64,000 nt of DNA from Phyllobacterium lublinensis (GCF_020164435.1 NZ_JAIUDQ010000005.1:186001-250000), one strand, 5' to 3'. Positions 35,027-42,664 are shown, counted from the first letter of the stretch. Notes: generated by a model from the sequence alone, not told the origin. Numbers and translations: made by a program.

Positions 35027-35944
35027 TCAGATACCCATGGCAATAAGCGTGGAAAGCTCATTCATGAACGTCACGCAAAGCAAGCCCAGCGATGTCAGTA
35101 TGGCTTCATTCCGGCCCACTCTGGGTGGCGGGCGCAACACCGCACCATGGCCGTTGCTACCATTGCTGCCATTGGTGCCGGATCCATATTTCTGCGAAAA
35201 TACCACCGCTTCCGTGCGATTGGTCGCGTTGAGCTTTCGCATGATATGGGAGATGTGCACCTTGATCGTATTTTCGGACAGGTCCAGCTCGCTGGCTATG
35301 ATCTTGTTGGGAAGACCGCGCCGCAAGGTGGCGAGGACCTGCCTTTCGCGCTCGGTGAACCCGATCATGGCAGTTTCCGGAGCATCCATCGCTTCATCTC
35401 CCCTGTTGCTGGCGGGCAGCGACAGCGGTCCGGGGGTTTCGGCCGACATCGAAGAACTCTCGCTGTCGTCGATATTTACGGAACGTGGATAGTAGGCGCC
35501 ACCGGCCAGGATCAGGCGGATAGCTGCAAGGACGACTTCGACCGGCGCCGTGTTCGTCGTATAACCTTTGACGCCAAGCCTGGAAATTTCCGAAACGATC
35601 GCATCCGTTATCGACGCCTCATCGAGTTGCGTCAGCAGCATGAGCGCGGTTTCAGGCCGCAACTGATGTATATAGGCAAGATTGACCGCCACCCAGGCAT
35701 CGGTCATGCAGCAGTTCTCAATATTGATGACCGCCAGATTGATATGTTTCTCGATTATTCCGACTAGTTCGTCCGATGTCGCAATGTCGTGGACGGCAAC
35801 ATCTGGTAACTCCCCCCGGAGAATACGGATCAGACAACTTCGCGACAAGGTTTGGCAATCGATGACGACAATGGAAATATGTTCGCTGGCAATGCTGTGC
35901 ATTTCATTGAAGCCGTGCACTTCGGCAGCAAATGATACTGACAT
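35027..35944 (-). CDS. LuxR-type regulator with degenerate receiver domain
   Basis: A 305-residue protein. Residues about 22-150 look like a response-regulator receiver (ISIVVIDCQTL at the first strand, then repeats of alpha/beta), but the phospho-acceptor position reads INLAVINIEN with Asn74 in place of Asp, and the acidic pair is reduced. A linker rich in Ser follows, then a LuxR/FixJ helix-turn-helix at about 195-245 (ERERQVLATLRRGLPNKIIA, ENTIKVHISHIMRKL). A Gly/Asn/Ser-rich segment and a hydrophobic C-terminus (LTSLGLLCVTFMNELSTLI) come last. It is the last gene in the same-strand secretion cluster and probably its regulator (inference). Confidence 0.8.
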   Translation of the reverse strand: MSVSFAAEVHGFNEMHSIASEHISIVVIDCQTLSRSCLIRILRGELPDVAVHDIATSDELVGIIEKHINLAVINIENCCMTDAWVAVNLAYIHQLRPETALMLLTQLDEASITDAIVSEISRLGVKGYTTNTAPVEVVLAAIRLILAGGAYYPRSVNIDDSESSSMSAETPGPLSLPASNRGDEAMDAPETAMIGFTERERQVLATLRRGLPNKIIASELDLSENTIKVHISHIMRKLNATNRTEAVVFSQKYGSGTNGSNGSNGHGAVLRPPPRVGRNEAILTSLGLLCVTFMNELSTLIAMGI

Positions 35945-36055
35945 AGTTTCCCCCTACGCTTGACTACTCCTTACAGACTGCGAACTTTTGTGGATTTTTG
36001 TTTTTATTATAAGCAATTTGGCGGCGATAAGCTACTTGCAGTTGTGCCTCATGCG

Positions 36056-36085
36056 AAAAAGGCGATCGCGTGATCGAAGTCACGC
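36056..36085 (-). terminator. Terminator directly after the 348-residue acidic-protein gene
   Basis: On the minus strand GCGTGA, loop CTTCGA, TCACGC (36085-36068) is followed by GATCGCC and TTTTT at 36060-36056. It begins at the stop codon and separates the secretion gene group from the LuxR gene. Confidence 0.6.
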
Positions 36086-37132
36086 CTAGACCAGCGTGAA
36101 ATCAGCGTGCACGATCGTTTCCTGGTCGACATATGCCGTTTGCACCGCGTCGATATCCACGTCGACCTCACCATCCTTTCCGGTCACTCCAATGACCGCC
36201 GTCTCGTCGGCATCTACCGTCTGTACGACCTCGACACTTGTCTTAATGAGATAGCGCTCTTCCAGGTCATCCTCGATGTCAATCTGGACATGGACATCCT
36301 GATCGAGCTCGAGGTCCTGGTTCACCTCGATCGTCCCGCCGGGCGGTCCGTCCGTGATCTCGACATCGATCGAGGTGTCCTGCTCAACCTCGATCGCGTC
36401 ACGCAGGTAGACCTCCACGTAAAGCACGCCGTCCTCATCGTAGATGTCGATATCGATCCAGATATCCTGATCGATGCGCATGTCCTGGTCGAGCAGGACC
36501 GAGAAATGTCCATCGCCGTCGATGGTAAAGGAAATGCCCACATCCTGATCGATCGTCAGGCTTTGATCGATGTGCAGGCGCGCCACCACTTCTCCAATAT
36601 AGCCACTGACGAAGATGCTGGCGTCTTGGTCAACCACTGCAAGCTGCGTGACATTGATGGTGTGAGCATCGTCAAGCGTCGTGAGCGGCGTTACGGCCGC
36701 AGGGCTAGGGCCTTCCTCCATGGTCTGGCTTGCGGGTCCGGCCGGGCTGGCACCGCCACCCCCGTGGTGCTCTAGCTCTCCGGAACCGCCCCGGAAGGTG
36801 AAACTGACCGGATTGCCGGACAGGAAGCTCTGGTCGACCGGAATGGAGACCTCGTGAACGACCGTTGTTGCATTACCGCCGGGCATCTCCTGAATTTGCG
36901 TAGACACGGGAGCCTGGTCGTCATTCGGAAAAGCTGCTGGCTTGTCGTCGTCGTCTTCTTCCACCGACGGCAGATTGGTTGCCGGCTGCATCGGTTGCGG
37001 GATGGCATATTGTGGAACATTGGCCGCAGGCGCTGGATCGCCGTCAAATTCTGGCGTCGGCACCGGTATTTCATTGAGGTGCAGTTCGATCAGCGGCAGC
37101 AGATCGCGGGTGCCTTTGTCAGTAAAGAACAT
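36086..37132 (-). CDS. Acidic VDQD-repeat protein, probable type I secretion substrate (long form)
   Basis: A 348-residue protein with no signal peptide. Residues 1-150 are Pro/Ala/Gly-rich with an acidic patch EEDDDDK; residues 160-348 hold about seven imperfect repeats of 22-30 residues, each with a core of hydrophobic-Asp-Gln-Asp (VVDQDA, TIDQDVGI, LLDQDMRIDQDI, EVEQDT, EVNQDLELDQDV, YVDQET) and alternating hydrophobic/acidic strands. The segment DVEITDGPPGGTIEV matches DIEVSRGPDGTIVV of the 244-residue protein at 41673-42407, so they are paralogues. The C-terminus is ADFTLV, acidic then hydrophobic, as in uncleaved type I signals. GGGGGAG precedes the ATG. Located 71 bases after the fusion-protein gene. 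I know no family for it. Confidence 0.75.
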   Translation of the reverse strand: MFFTDKGTRDLLPLIELHLNEIPVPTPEFDGDPAPAANVPQYAIPQPMQPATNLPSVEEDDDDKPAAFPNDDQAPVSTQIQEMPGGNATTVVHEVSIPVDQSFLSGNPVSFTFRGGSGELEHHGGGGASPAGPASQTMEEGPSPAAVTPLTTLDDAHTINVTQLAVVDQDASIFVSGYIGEVVARLHIDQSLTIDQDVGISFTIDGDGHFSVLLDQDMRIDQDIWIDIDIYDEDGVLYVEVYLRDAIEVEQDTSIDVEITDGPPGGTIEVNQDLELDQDVHVQIDIEDDLEERYLIKTSVEVVQTVDADETAVIGVTGKDGEVDVDIDAVQTAYVDQETIVHADFTLV

Positions 37133-37202
37133 GCGAATGCTCCCCCCGTCCCAGCGCCGAAAGCCATATGATTTCCATCCTGATCAGACCGCCACCCATG
37201 CC

Positions 37203-38984
37203 CTAATCCTCACGAAACGCTCTATTGAAACTATCGAGAACAGGGCGAAGCATGTAATGGGCGACCGTGAATTCACCTGTCTTGATCATGACTTCTACCG
37301 GCATTCCCGGCATCATCTCCACCTCGGGAAGATTGCGCAGCGATGCCTCGTCGATGCGGACGCGGGCGGTGTAGTAGGCGCGCTCCGTTTCCTTGTCGAC
37401 CAGGCTATCCGCAGAAACATAAGTGAGGACACCGTCTACCGGCGGCACGCGGCGATGTTTGTAGGAAAGGAGGCGAACGTGCGCTTCGAGGCCGGGCCGA
37501 ACGAGATCAATGTCCTCCGGCTTGACGAGAGCACGGACGATAAGACGGTCCTGACGCGGCACGAGGTCGAGCAGCGGCTCACCCGCGGCGATGACACCGC
37601 CGGGGGTATGAATGCGCAGGTCGGTGATTGTTCCCGCCTCGGGCGCACGGACGACGGTGCGGTCCAGAATATCTGTCGCAGCCTGGATCCGTTCCCCCAG
37701 TTGGGAAATCAGCGCCTGCGTTTCGCGCAGGCTCTGGGCGACCTCGCTATTTTGATCGCTCTCCAGCTTGAAGATCATCGCCTGCGATTCTCCGATAGCC
37801 TGTTGCGCCCGCGAGATCTGCGCCTGCAGGTCGCCTACCCGGCCATCGATCTCGGCCTGTTCGCGCTTCAGCCGCAGCAGGCGCACTTTCGTTTGCAGAC
37901 CCTTGGCAACCAAAGGCGCGACACCGGCGACCTCGTCCTTGATGATTGATGTCCGTTCCCGCGCGGCAGCGGCCTGAAATTCCAGGCCCGCAATTTCCTG
38001 TTCCGTTTGTGCCTTGCGCTGCTGAATGACATTGATCTGCGAGTTCTGGAGATTGCGGCGTGCGTCGAAGATCTTGATTTGACCCGCCATGATCTCGGCA
38101 AACCTGGGATCGTTCTCGGCGGCGGGGCCAGACTTGCGGGGGAACTGGATGGAGGCGCGGCCATCACGCTCGGCAAGCAGCCTTGCCTCCAATGCCTGGG
38201 CCTCCCACAATTGCATCTGGAGCGCCAACACGTTGGCCTGCGCCCGCATGTCGTCAAGACGGATCAGCGGCTGTCCAACTGAAACTTCATCGCCGTCATT
38301 CACCAGGATGCGCCCGATAATGCCACCTTCCAGGTGCTGGATGGTCTTGCGACTGGTTTCTGCCTCGACGGCTCCCCCCGCAATGGCCGCGCTCTCCAAA
38401 GGAGCATAGCTAGCCCAGGTACCGAACCCGACAACGAATACGGCAACGACTGCAAAAGCACTGAACGCGAGCAGCTTCAAGGTTTCGAACGGAGTTCCGC
38501 CTGGCTTTGCAACTGCTTTTGGTCGCCGCGGTCCTGCTCCTTGGCTATTTCCAATAGAACCAACCGAATAGAATGTGTTCTTCGGAAAATGATTGAGGCG
38601 ATTGCTGGTCATGTCTGCAGGTGCCAGCGTGGCAAGCGCACGGTGGCGTCGCCCGTTTCCGAAACCGCCCAGCCACAAACGCAGATCGGTAGTCGTGATG
38701 GCCAGGCTGTGTTTCAAGGCGACGCAGGAACGCCGTACAATCGTACCGATGGCGGACATTGCAAATGCGATGGACCGGTACAAAGGATCAATAACGCTCA
38801 AGCGCAGCCCCCTTGTCACGCCTGCTGCGCTGTTCCAGAGGGCCGTACACGCCGCTTTCGCTGCCGCATGCACAGCGAGCCACGAACGTTTGGCGAGACG
38901 CTGCAGACGATAGATAGGGCGCATGCGGGGTTTGGCGGCAACGACAGCTATTTGGCGCACCATGGCGTTGGCGGTAGTGTTCAT
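37203..38984 (-). CDS. Type I secretion membrane-fusion protein (HlyD/PrtE family) with long basic N-terminal extension
   Basis: A 593-residue adaptor. The HlyD core starts with the transmembrane helix at about 169-190 (LLAFSAFAVVAVFVVGFGTW), then the lipoyl-like half (IQHLEGGIIGRILVNDGDEV), long coiled coils (about 270-430) and the C-terminal half (VRAPEAGTITDLRIHTPGGV; PEVEMMPGMPVEVMIKTGE). Unlike usual PrtE proteins, about 165 residues precede the helix, with about 26 Lys/Arg and 4 Asp/Glu by residue 170. The start is firm: GGAGGG nine bases before the ATG, and ATGA overlap with the ABC gene. In HlyD the cytosolic part recruits substrate, so the extension may hold the acidic cargo (inference). 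Confidence 0.88.
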   Translation of the reverse strand: MNTTANAMVRQIAVVAAKPRMRPIYRLQRLAKRSWLAVHAAAKAACTALWNSAAGVTRGLRLSVIDPLYRSIAFAMSAIGTIVRRSCVALKHSLAITTTDLRLWLGGFGNGRRHRALATLAPADMTSNRLNHFPKNTFYSVGSIGNSQGAGPRRPKAVAKPGGTPFETLKLLAFSAFAVVAVFVVGFGTWASYAPLESAAIAGGAVEAETSRKTIQHLEGGIIGRILVNDGDEVSVGQPLIRLDDMRAQANVLALQMQLWEAQALEARLLAERDGRASIQFPRKSGPAAENDPRFAEIMAGQIKIFDARRNLQNSQINVIQQRKAQTEQEIAGLEFQAAAARERTSIIKDEVAGVAPLVAKGLQTKVRLLRLKREQAEIDGRVGDLQAQISRAQQAIGESQAMIFKLESDQNSEVAQSLRETQALISQLGERIQAATDILDRTVVRAPEAGTITDLRIHTPGGVIAAGEPLLDLVPRQDRLIVRALVKPEDIDLVRPGLEAHVRLLSYKHRRVPPVDGVLTYVSADSLVDKETERAYYTARVRIDEASLRNLPEVEMMPGMPVEVMIKTGEFTVAHYMLRPVLDSFNRAFRED

Positions 38985-40789
38985 GGTGCATTCCCTCCAG
39001 ATGTTGCGGCAATTTCCTGGGATTCCGAGGTCTTGCTCAGCCGCCGGACGCTCCTTGCAGCGGTGGTGATCCGCGGCCGACGGACCGGAATACTGGTCCG
39101 GCCGGTTCTGATCTTTTCTGCAATATCGCGGCGGTTCCCAAAGGCGTTGATAGTGCCATTGTCGAGGACGAGTACCTTGTCAGCCATATTGAGAATGCCG
39201 AGCCGCTGGGCGATCACGATGACCGTCGACCCCCGTTCCCGCATTTGCTGGATGGCCTGACGCAAAGCTTCTTCGCCATCGGCATCCAGGCTGGCATTGG
39301 GTTCATCGAGGACAATCAGGCGCGGATAGCCGAAGAATGCGCGAGCAAGGCCGAGCCGTTGCCGCATCCCGCCGGACAGCCGCAACCCGCCATCGCCGAT
39401 ATCCGTTTCGTAGGCCCTCGGCAGCCGCATGATCATGTCGTGCATTCCGACCATGGACGCCGCCGCGACAACATCGTCGGGATGAGCATCCTGCAGGCGG
39501 GAGATATTCTCCCGGACAGTGCCGCCGACGAGCTCGATATCCTGCGGAAGATAGCCGAAGTGCCGATGGCCACCGGAAGCGAGCCAGATTCCGACATCGG
39601 CACCATCCAGGCGGACGTGCCCGGCCGTCGGCGGCACCGTTCCGGCAATGAGTCGTCCCAGTGTCGACTTTCCGGCCCCCGATGCACCGACGACGCCGAG
39701 AACCTCGCCCGGATTGATAACGAAGGTGAGACGCCGGAGGGAGGGAGCTTCGGCTCCAACCGGCATAAATGTCAGGCGTTCGATCGACAGCTGTCCGTTG
39801 GGACGCGGCAGTTGCATCACCTTGCGGTGTTTTGGCGCCGCTGCCAGTATCTTTCTGAGGCGGTCATAGCTCAAGCGGGCGCTGGTCACCGCCTTCCACG
39901 TATTGATAGCGCCCTCGACCGGTCCCAGCGACCTGCCAAGGAGGATGGAGGTTGCAAAGATCGCGCCCGGGCTAATGTCATTTAGGATGACCAACCAGGC
40001 GGCAAAGGCCATGACAGTAACCTGCGCTAGCAGCCGGACAAAACGGGCGATCGCCTGAATCACTGTGCCGCGCCCGGCAGCTGCGAGTTGTGCTTCCTTT
40101 GCCCGGTTCTGATCGTCGTGCAACAGTCGGGCAACGCCAGGCAGCATGCCCATGGCGCTGATCACCTCCACATTGCGCATCAACTGCCCGAACCGGTGCT
40201 GGCTCTCGACCCATGCCGCGCTCGAGCGGGCAAACAGCTTGCGCGTGACTATTTCGTTGAGCAGTGCCAATGCGATCAGCACAATCGAGGCACCAAGACC
40301 GATCATACCGAGCAGAGGATGCACGAGAATCATCGCAAGGATGAAGATTGGTGTCCATGGAAGGTCGAACAGCGCCGTGCAGGCGTTGCCGGCGAAGAAT
40401 GATCTGATGCTGCCGATGTCGCGCCAGGCCTGCGCTGCCGCTGCTGAATCGCTGCGTAGCGCCGACTGGACCGCGGCGACGAGCACGGGCGCCTGGAGGC
40501 GGTCGTCAAGCCATGAGCCGACCCTGTTCAGCATGGAGCGCCGCAAAGCATCGAGTACGGCGTTAACCGCCAGCGCCAGGATGACGATCATGGTCAGCAT
40601 CGTCAGCGTGTCGAGACTGCGGCTCGACAGCACATGGTCGTAGATCTGGAGCAGGTAGAGGGGAACTGTAAGCGCCAGGAGGTTCACGAAAAAGCTGATC
40701 ACGAAGACCAGCAGCAACGACGGTTTGCACAGGTCAAACGCCCGTTCCACTTCGGTCATTGAACGAGTTTTCATCCAAGAGAGAGCCAT
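38981..40789 (-). CDS. Type I secretion ABC transporter (PrtD family permease/ATPase)
   Basis: A 602-residue half-transporter: six membrane segments in residues about 25-290 and a nucleotide-binding domain from about 335. Walker A is GASGAGKST (368-376), Q-loop Gln416, signature LSGG (471-474), Walker B LIVLDEP. The H-loop His is replaced by Gln528 (IVIAQRLG). The last 42 residues form a basic tail (nine Arg/Lys, two Glu). No N-terminal C39 peptidase is present, so cargo is not processed at a Gly-Gly site. Forms an operon with the fusion protein. No outer-membrane TolC gene is in the window. Confidence 0.9.
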   Translation of the reverse strand: MALSWMKTRSMTEVERAFDLCKPSLLLVFVISFFVNLLALTVPLYLLQIYDHVLSSRSLDTLTMLTMIVILALAVNAVLDALRRSMLNRVGSWLDDRLQAPVLVAAVQSALRSDSAAAAQAWRDIGSIRSFFAGNACTALFDLPWTPIFILAMILVHPLLGMIGLGASIVLIALALLNEIVTRKLFARSSAAWVESQHRFGQLMRNVEVISAMGMLPGVARLLHDDQNRAKEAQLAAAGRGTVIQAIARFVRLLAQVTVMAFAAWLVILNDISPGAIFATSILLGRSLGPVEGAINTWKAVTSARLSYDRLRKILAAAPKHRKVMQLPRPNGQLSIERLTFMPVGAEAPSLRRLTFVINPGEVLGVVGASGAGKSTLGRLIAGTVPPTAGHVRLDGADVGIWLASGGHRHFGYLPQDIELVGGTVRENISRLQDAHPDDVVAAASMVGMHDMIMRLPRAYETDIGDGGLRLSGGMRQRLGLARAFFGYPRLIVLDEPNASLDADGEEALRQAIQQMRERGSTVIVIAQRLGILNMADKVLVLDNGTINAFGNRRDIAEKIRTGRTSIPVRRPRITTAARSVRRLSKTSESQEIAATSGGNAP

Positions 40790-40877
40790 GGCGGAGTGTC
40801 CCCATTTGGGTTTGACATTTTGGAGCGCCTGCCCCGGCCTGGCTCCATGTCACCCTAGTTTGTCGAAACAGCATGTG

Positions 40878-40903
40878 GCAGCGCCCGGAAATCCGGGCGC
40901 TGC
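40878..40903 (-). other. Strong intergenic hairpin between the 144-residue gene and the ABC gene
   Basis: GCAGCGCCCGGA (40878-40889), AA, TCCGGGCGCTGC (40892-40903) form a perfect 12-bp stem. No T-run follows on the minus strand. It lies 15 bases after the acidic-gene stop and may act as mRNA 3'-end protection or partial terminator, permitting more cargo than transporter message. Confidence 0.55.
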
Positions 40904-40917
40904 GATTCTGCGTTCAA

Positions 40918-41352
40918 TCAAGCGATGTCGAAATCGAAGTCTATGTCGATATCGGCGTTCTGTTCGCCCCATTGATCCTGATCAACGTTGACTTCGACGT
41001 CCTGCTCCTGATCAACGTCCACGTCATTGTCGTTGGCCTGGTCAACTTCATTGTCCGTGTCGTTATCATTGTCAGCGTCGCCATCGGCGTCAGCATCTGC
41101 GTCTGCATCGGCATCTGCGTCGCTGTCATCGTCAGCATCGGCATCTGCATCCGCGTCGGCGTCTGCATCATTGTCCGTGTCAGCGTCCTGATCGGAATCG
41201 TTGTCGATATCCGAGTCATTGTCGTTATCGATACCGACGTCAGAGTCCTGATCGGTATCAACGTCGACGTCCTGGTCTTGACTTTGATCAAGGTCCTGAT
41301 CGATATCAGCGACGATGTCTATGTCAAAATCATTGTCTTCAAAATCGTCCAT
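40918..41352 (-). CDS. Extremely Asp-rich alternating-residue protein, probable type I secretion substrate (short form)
   Basis: A 144-residue protein in which more than 40% of residues are Asp, in almost strict alternation with a second residue: Ile/Val, Gln, Asn, Ser and, in the middle (about 64-100), Ala. There are no Lys, Arg or Pro residues in the main body. It has VDQD/DQDVDV motifs shared with its two neighbours and ends in DIDFDFDIA. The ATG at 41352 is chosen because GGGAG sits just upstream; an earlier in-frame ATG at 41370 would contain that site. Codons vary freely (GAC/GAT; GCA/GCC/GCG), so the pattern is kept by selection and not by recent slippage. No known family; predicted to bind calcium or be fully disordered without it (inference). 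Confidence 0.72.
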   Translation of the reverse strand: MDDFEDNDFDIDIVADIDQDLDQSQDQDVDVDTDQDSDVGIDNDNDSDIDNDSDQDADTDNDADADADADADADDDSDADADADADADADGDADNDNDTDNEVDQANDNDVDVDQEQDVEVNVDQDQWGEQNADIDIDFDFDIA

Positions 41353-41625
41353 ATGCTTACACTCCCACATTAGAGAAAAGCCGCCCCATCGATCCCATTA
41401 TCAGGAGCGGACCGACGGCCATTACGCTGATCCATGCGGCCCCAGCACACCCATCGATGCGACGAGCATGTCCGTTTGAAATGTGGGAAAATAGCTGCCA
41501 ATTGGCATTCGACCGAACCGGCAATGCCCCTTGCCGCATGGCTTATCTAAATGGGTGAGGCCAACCGGAACTGGTGAATCTCTTTGGGTGATGGACAGGC
41601 ATGCTTTTCGGCCGGTCAAATGCGT

Positions 41626-41654
41626 GAAAGCAAGCTGCCTGGCAGCTTGCTTTC
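41626..41654 (-). other. Very strong intergenic hairpin between the two acidic-protein genes
   Basis: GAAAGCAAGCTGCC (41626-41639), a single T, then GGCAGCTTGCTTTC (41641-41654): a perfect 14-bp inverted repeat, 18 bases after the stop of the 244-residue gene. No T-run follows on the minus strand. The rest of the 320-base gap to the 144-residue gene shows nothing else clear but must hold that gene's ribosome site and perhaps a promoter. Confidence 0.6.
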
Positions 41655-41672
41655 TCATTGCCGGTTCAATGT

Positions 41673-42407
41673 TCAGGCTATTATTTCACTCAGATCAACA
41701 ATGACATCGACATCACTATCGATGGTAGCAGCCTCATCAAGTTCGACACCAAGACGGGTGATGTCGTCCGCATCTTCCAATTCGACAATTCCGGCAACCA
41801 GCGTGGCGACAAGCGAAGCGATATCGACATCGACTTCTGCGTCCAGGTCATCACGGATTTCCACATCAACATCTATATTGTCATCGCTTTCCGTATCCTG
41901 GTTGATCGCCGCATCGATGCTGTCCTCATCATCATCGTCCACATCGACATCCAGATCACTTTCGATCTCAATATCGTCTTCTTCATCGATATCGATCTCA
42001 ACAACGATGGTTCCGTCGGGGCCCCTGCTGACTTCGATATCGACGTCCAGACGATGATCGACCTCCGGGCGCTGATCGGCATCAACAGCTATCGCCTGCC
42101 CGCCTGAGCCGCCCGTGTCGTCGTTGACATCGACATCCTGGTCCAGCTCGTCATCCTGATCGACTTCCGTATCCAATCTGACATCCACGGGCTGCGAACC
42201 AATGATCAAGACATCCGTATCGATATCGTCGACGATTTCGGAGTCCTGTTCCAGATCGATCTGGAGATCCTCGAGCTCAGCATCGTCTTCGAATTCGTCT
42301 TGGTCTTCGTCCGCATCGTCGTCGACGTACAAGGTCTCGGCATCGACATCCGTGTCAAGGTCTTGATCGACTAAGGAATCATCCTCGCCATTTTCATCAG
42401 GGTCCAT
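41673..42407 (-). CDS. Acidic VDQD-repeat protein, probable type I secretion substrate (middle form)
   Basis: A 244-residue, strongly acidic protein without signal peptide. It has VDQDLDTDVDAE near the start, EVDQDDELDQDVDVND in the middle, and runs of alternating hydrophobic/acidic residues (IVVEIDIDEEDDIEIESDL, DVDVDDDDEDS). DIEVSRGPDGTIVV matches the paralogue at 36086-37132. The C-terminus, VDLSEIIA, is acidic then hydrophobic. The ATG at 42407 is chosen because GGAG lies seven bases upstream; the frame is open to a GTG at 42431 but that would swallow the ribosome site. First gene of the secretion group; about 260 bases upstream lie before the sensor kinase gene. Confidence 0.72.
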   Translation of the reverse strand: MDPDENGEDDSLVDQDLDTDVDAETLYVDDDADEDQDEFEDDAELEDLQIDLEQDSEIVDDIDTDVLIIGSQPVDVRLDTEVDQDDELDQDVDVNDDTGGSGGQAIAVDADQRPEVDHRLDVDIEVSRGPDGTIVVEIDIDEEDDIEIESDLDVDVDDDDEDSIDAAINQDTESDDNIDVDVEIRDDLDAEVDVDIASLVATLVAGIVELEDADDITRLGVELDEAATIDSDVDVIVDLSEIIA

Positions 42408-42664
42408 CGGGCGTCTCCATTGCATAGCCACCGGCTGGTCTCGGTCACTCAGGGTTCCATTTTTTGAAGGAGAAGCATAGACGCCAAGTCGGGCGATGGG
42501 TTTCGGCCCGAAAACGGATGCAGGAGTCCGAGGTGTTAGCTCAGCGGTAGGTGGAAATCGGCAAGTGCCCTTTGGTATGACCGGTTAAGCCTAATCCCTA
42601 TGTGTGCAGCCCGTGCCGGGGTCTGTTCCGCTCCACAACAAAGCGCTCCCTCGGCGTTTCCGCC

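Noticed and set aside
36107..36775. Plus-strand frame opposite the 348-residue acidic gene
   Set aside because: Same antisense effect; the minus frame has GGGGGAG before the ATG, a terminator after the stop and a paralogue.
40980..41330. Period-6 DNA repetition resembling a CRISPR or satellite array
   Set aside because: It is coding repetition of Xaa-Asp pairs with variable synonymous codons; there are no fixed repeats, spacers or cas genes.
40873..41373. Plus-strand frame with a long Ile/Val/Cys-rich translation
   Set aside because: It is the antisense of the Asp-rich gene (GAY codons read back as Ile/Val). The minus frame has a ribosome site, fits the same-strand gene group and shares motifs with its neighbours.
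41658..42107. Plus-strand frame containing IDID-like stretches
   Set aside because: GATATCGA-type codon pairs are self-complementary, so the antisense of the acidic gene also yields Ile-Asp runs. No ribosome site.
36086..42407. Possible RTX (GGxGxDxUx) toxins or adhesins
   Set aside because: No nonapeptide of that type occurs in any of the three acidic proteins.
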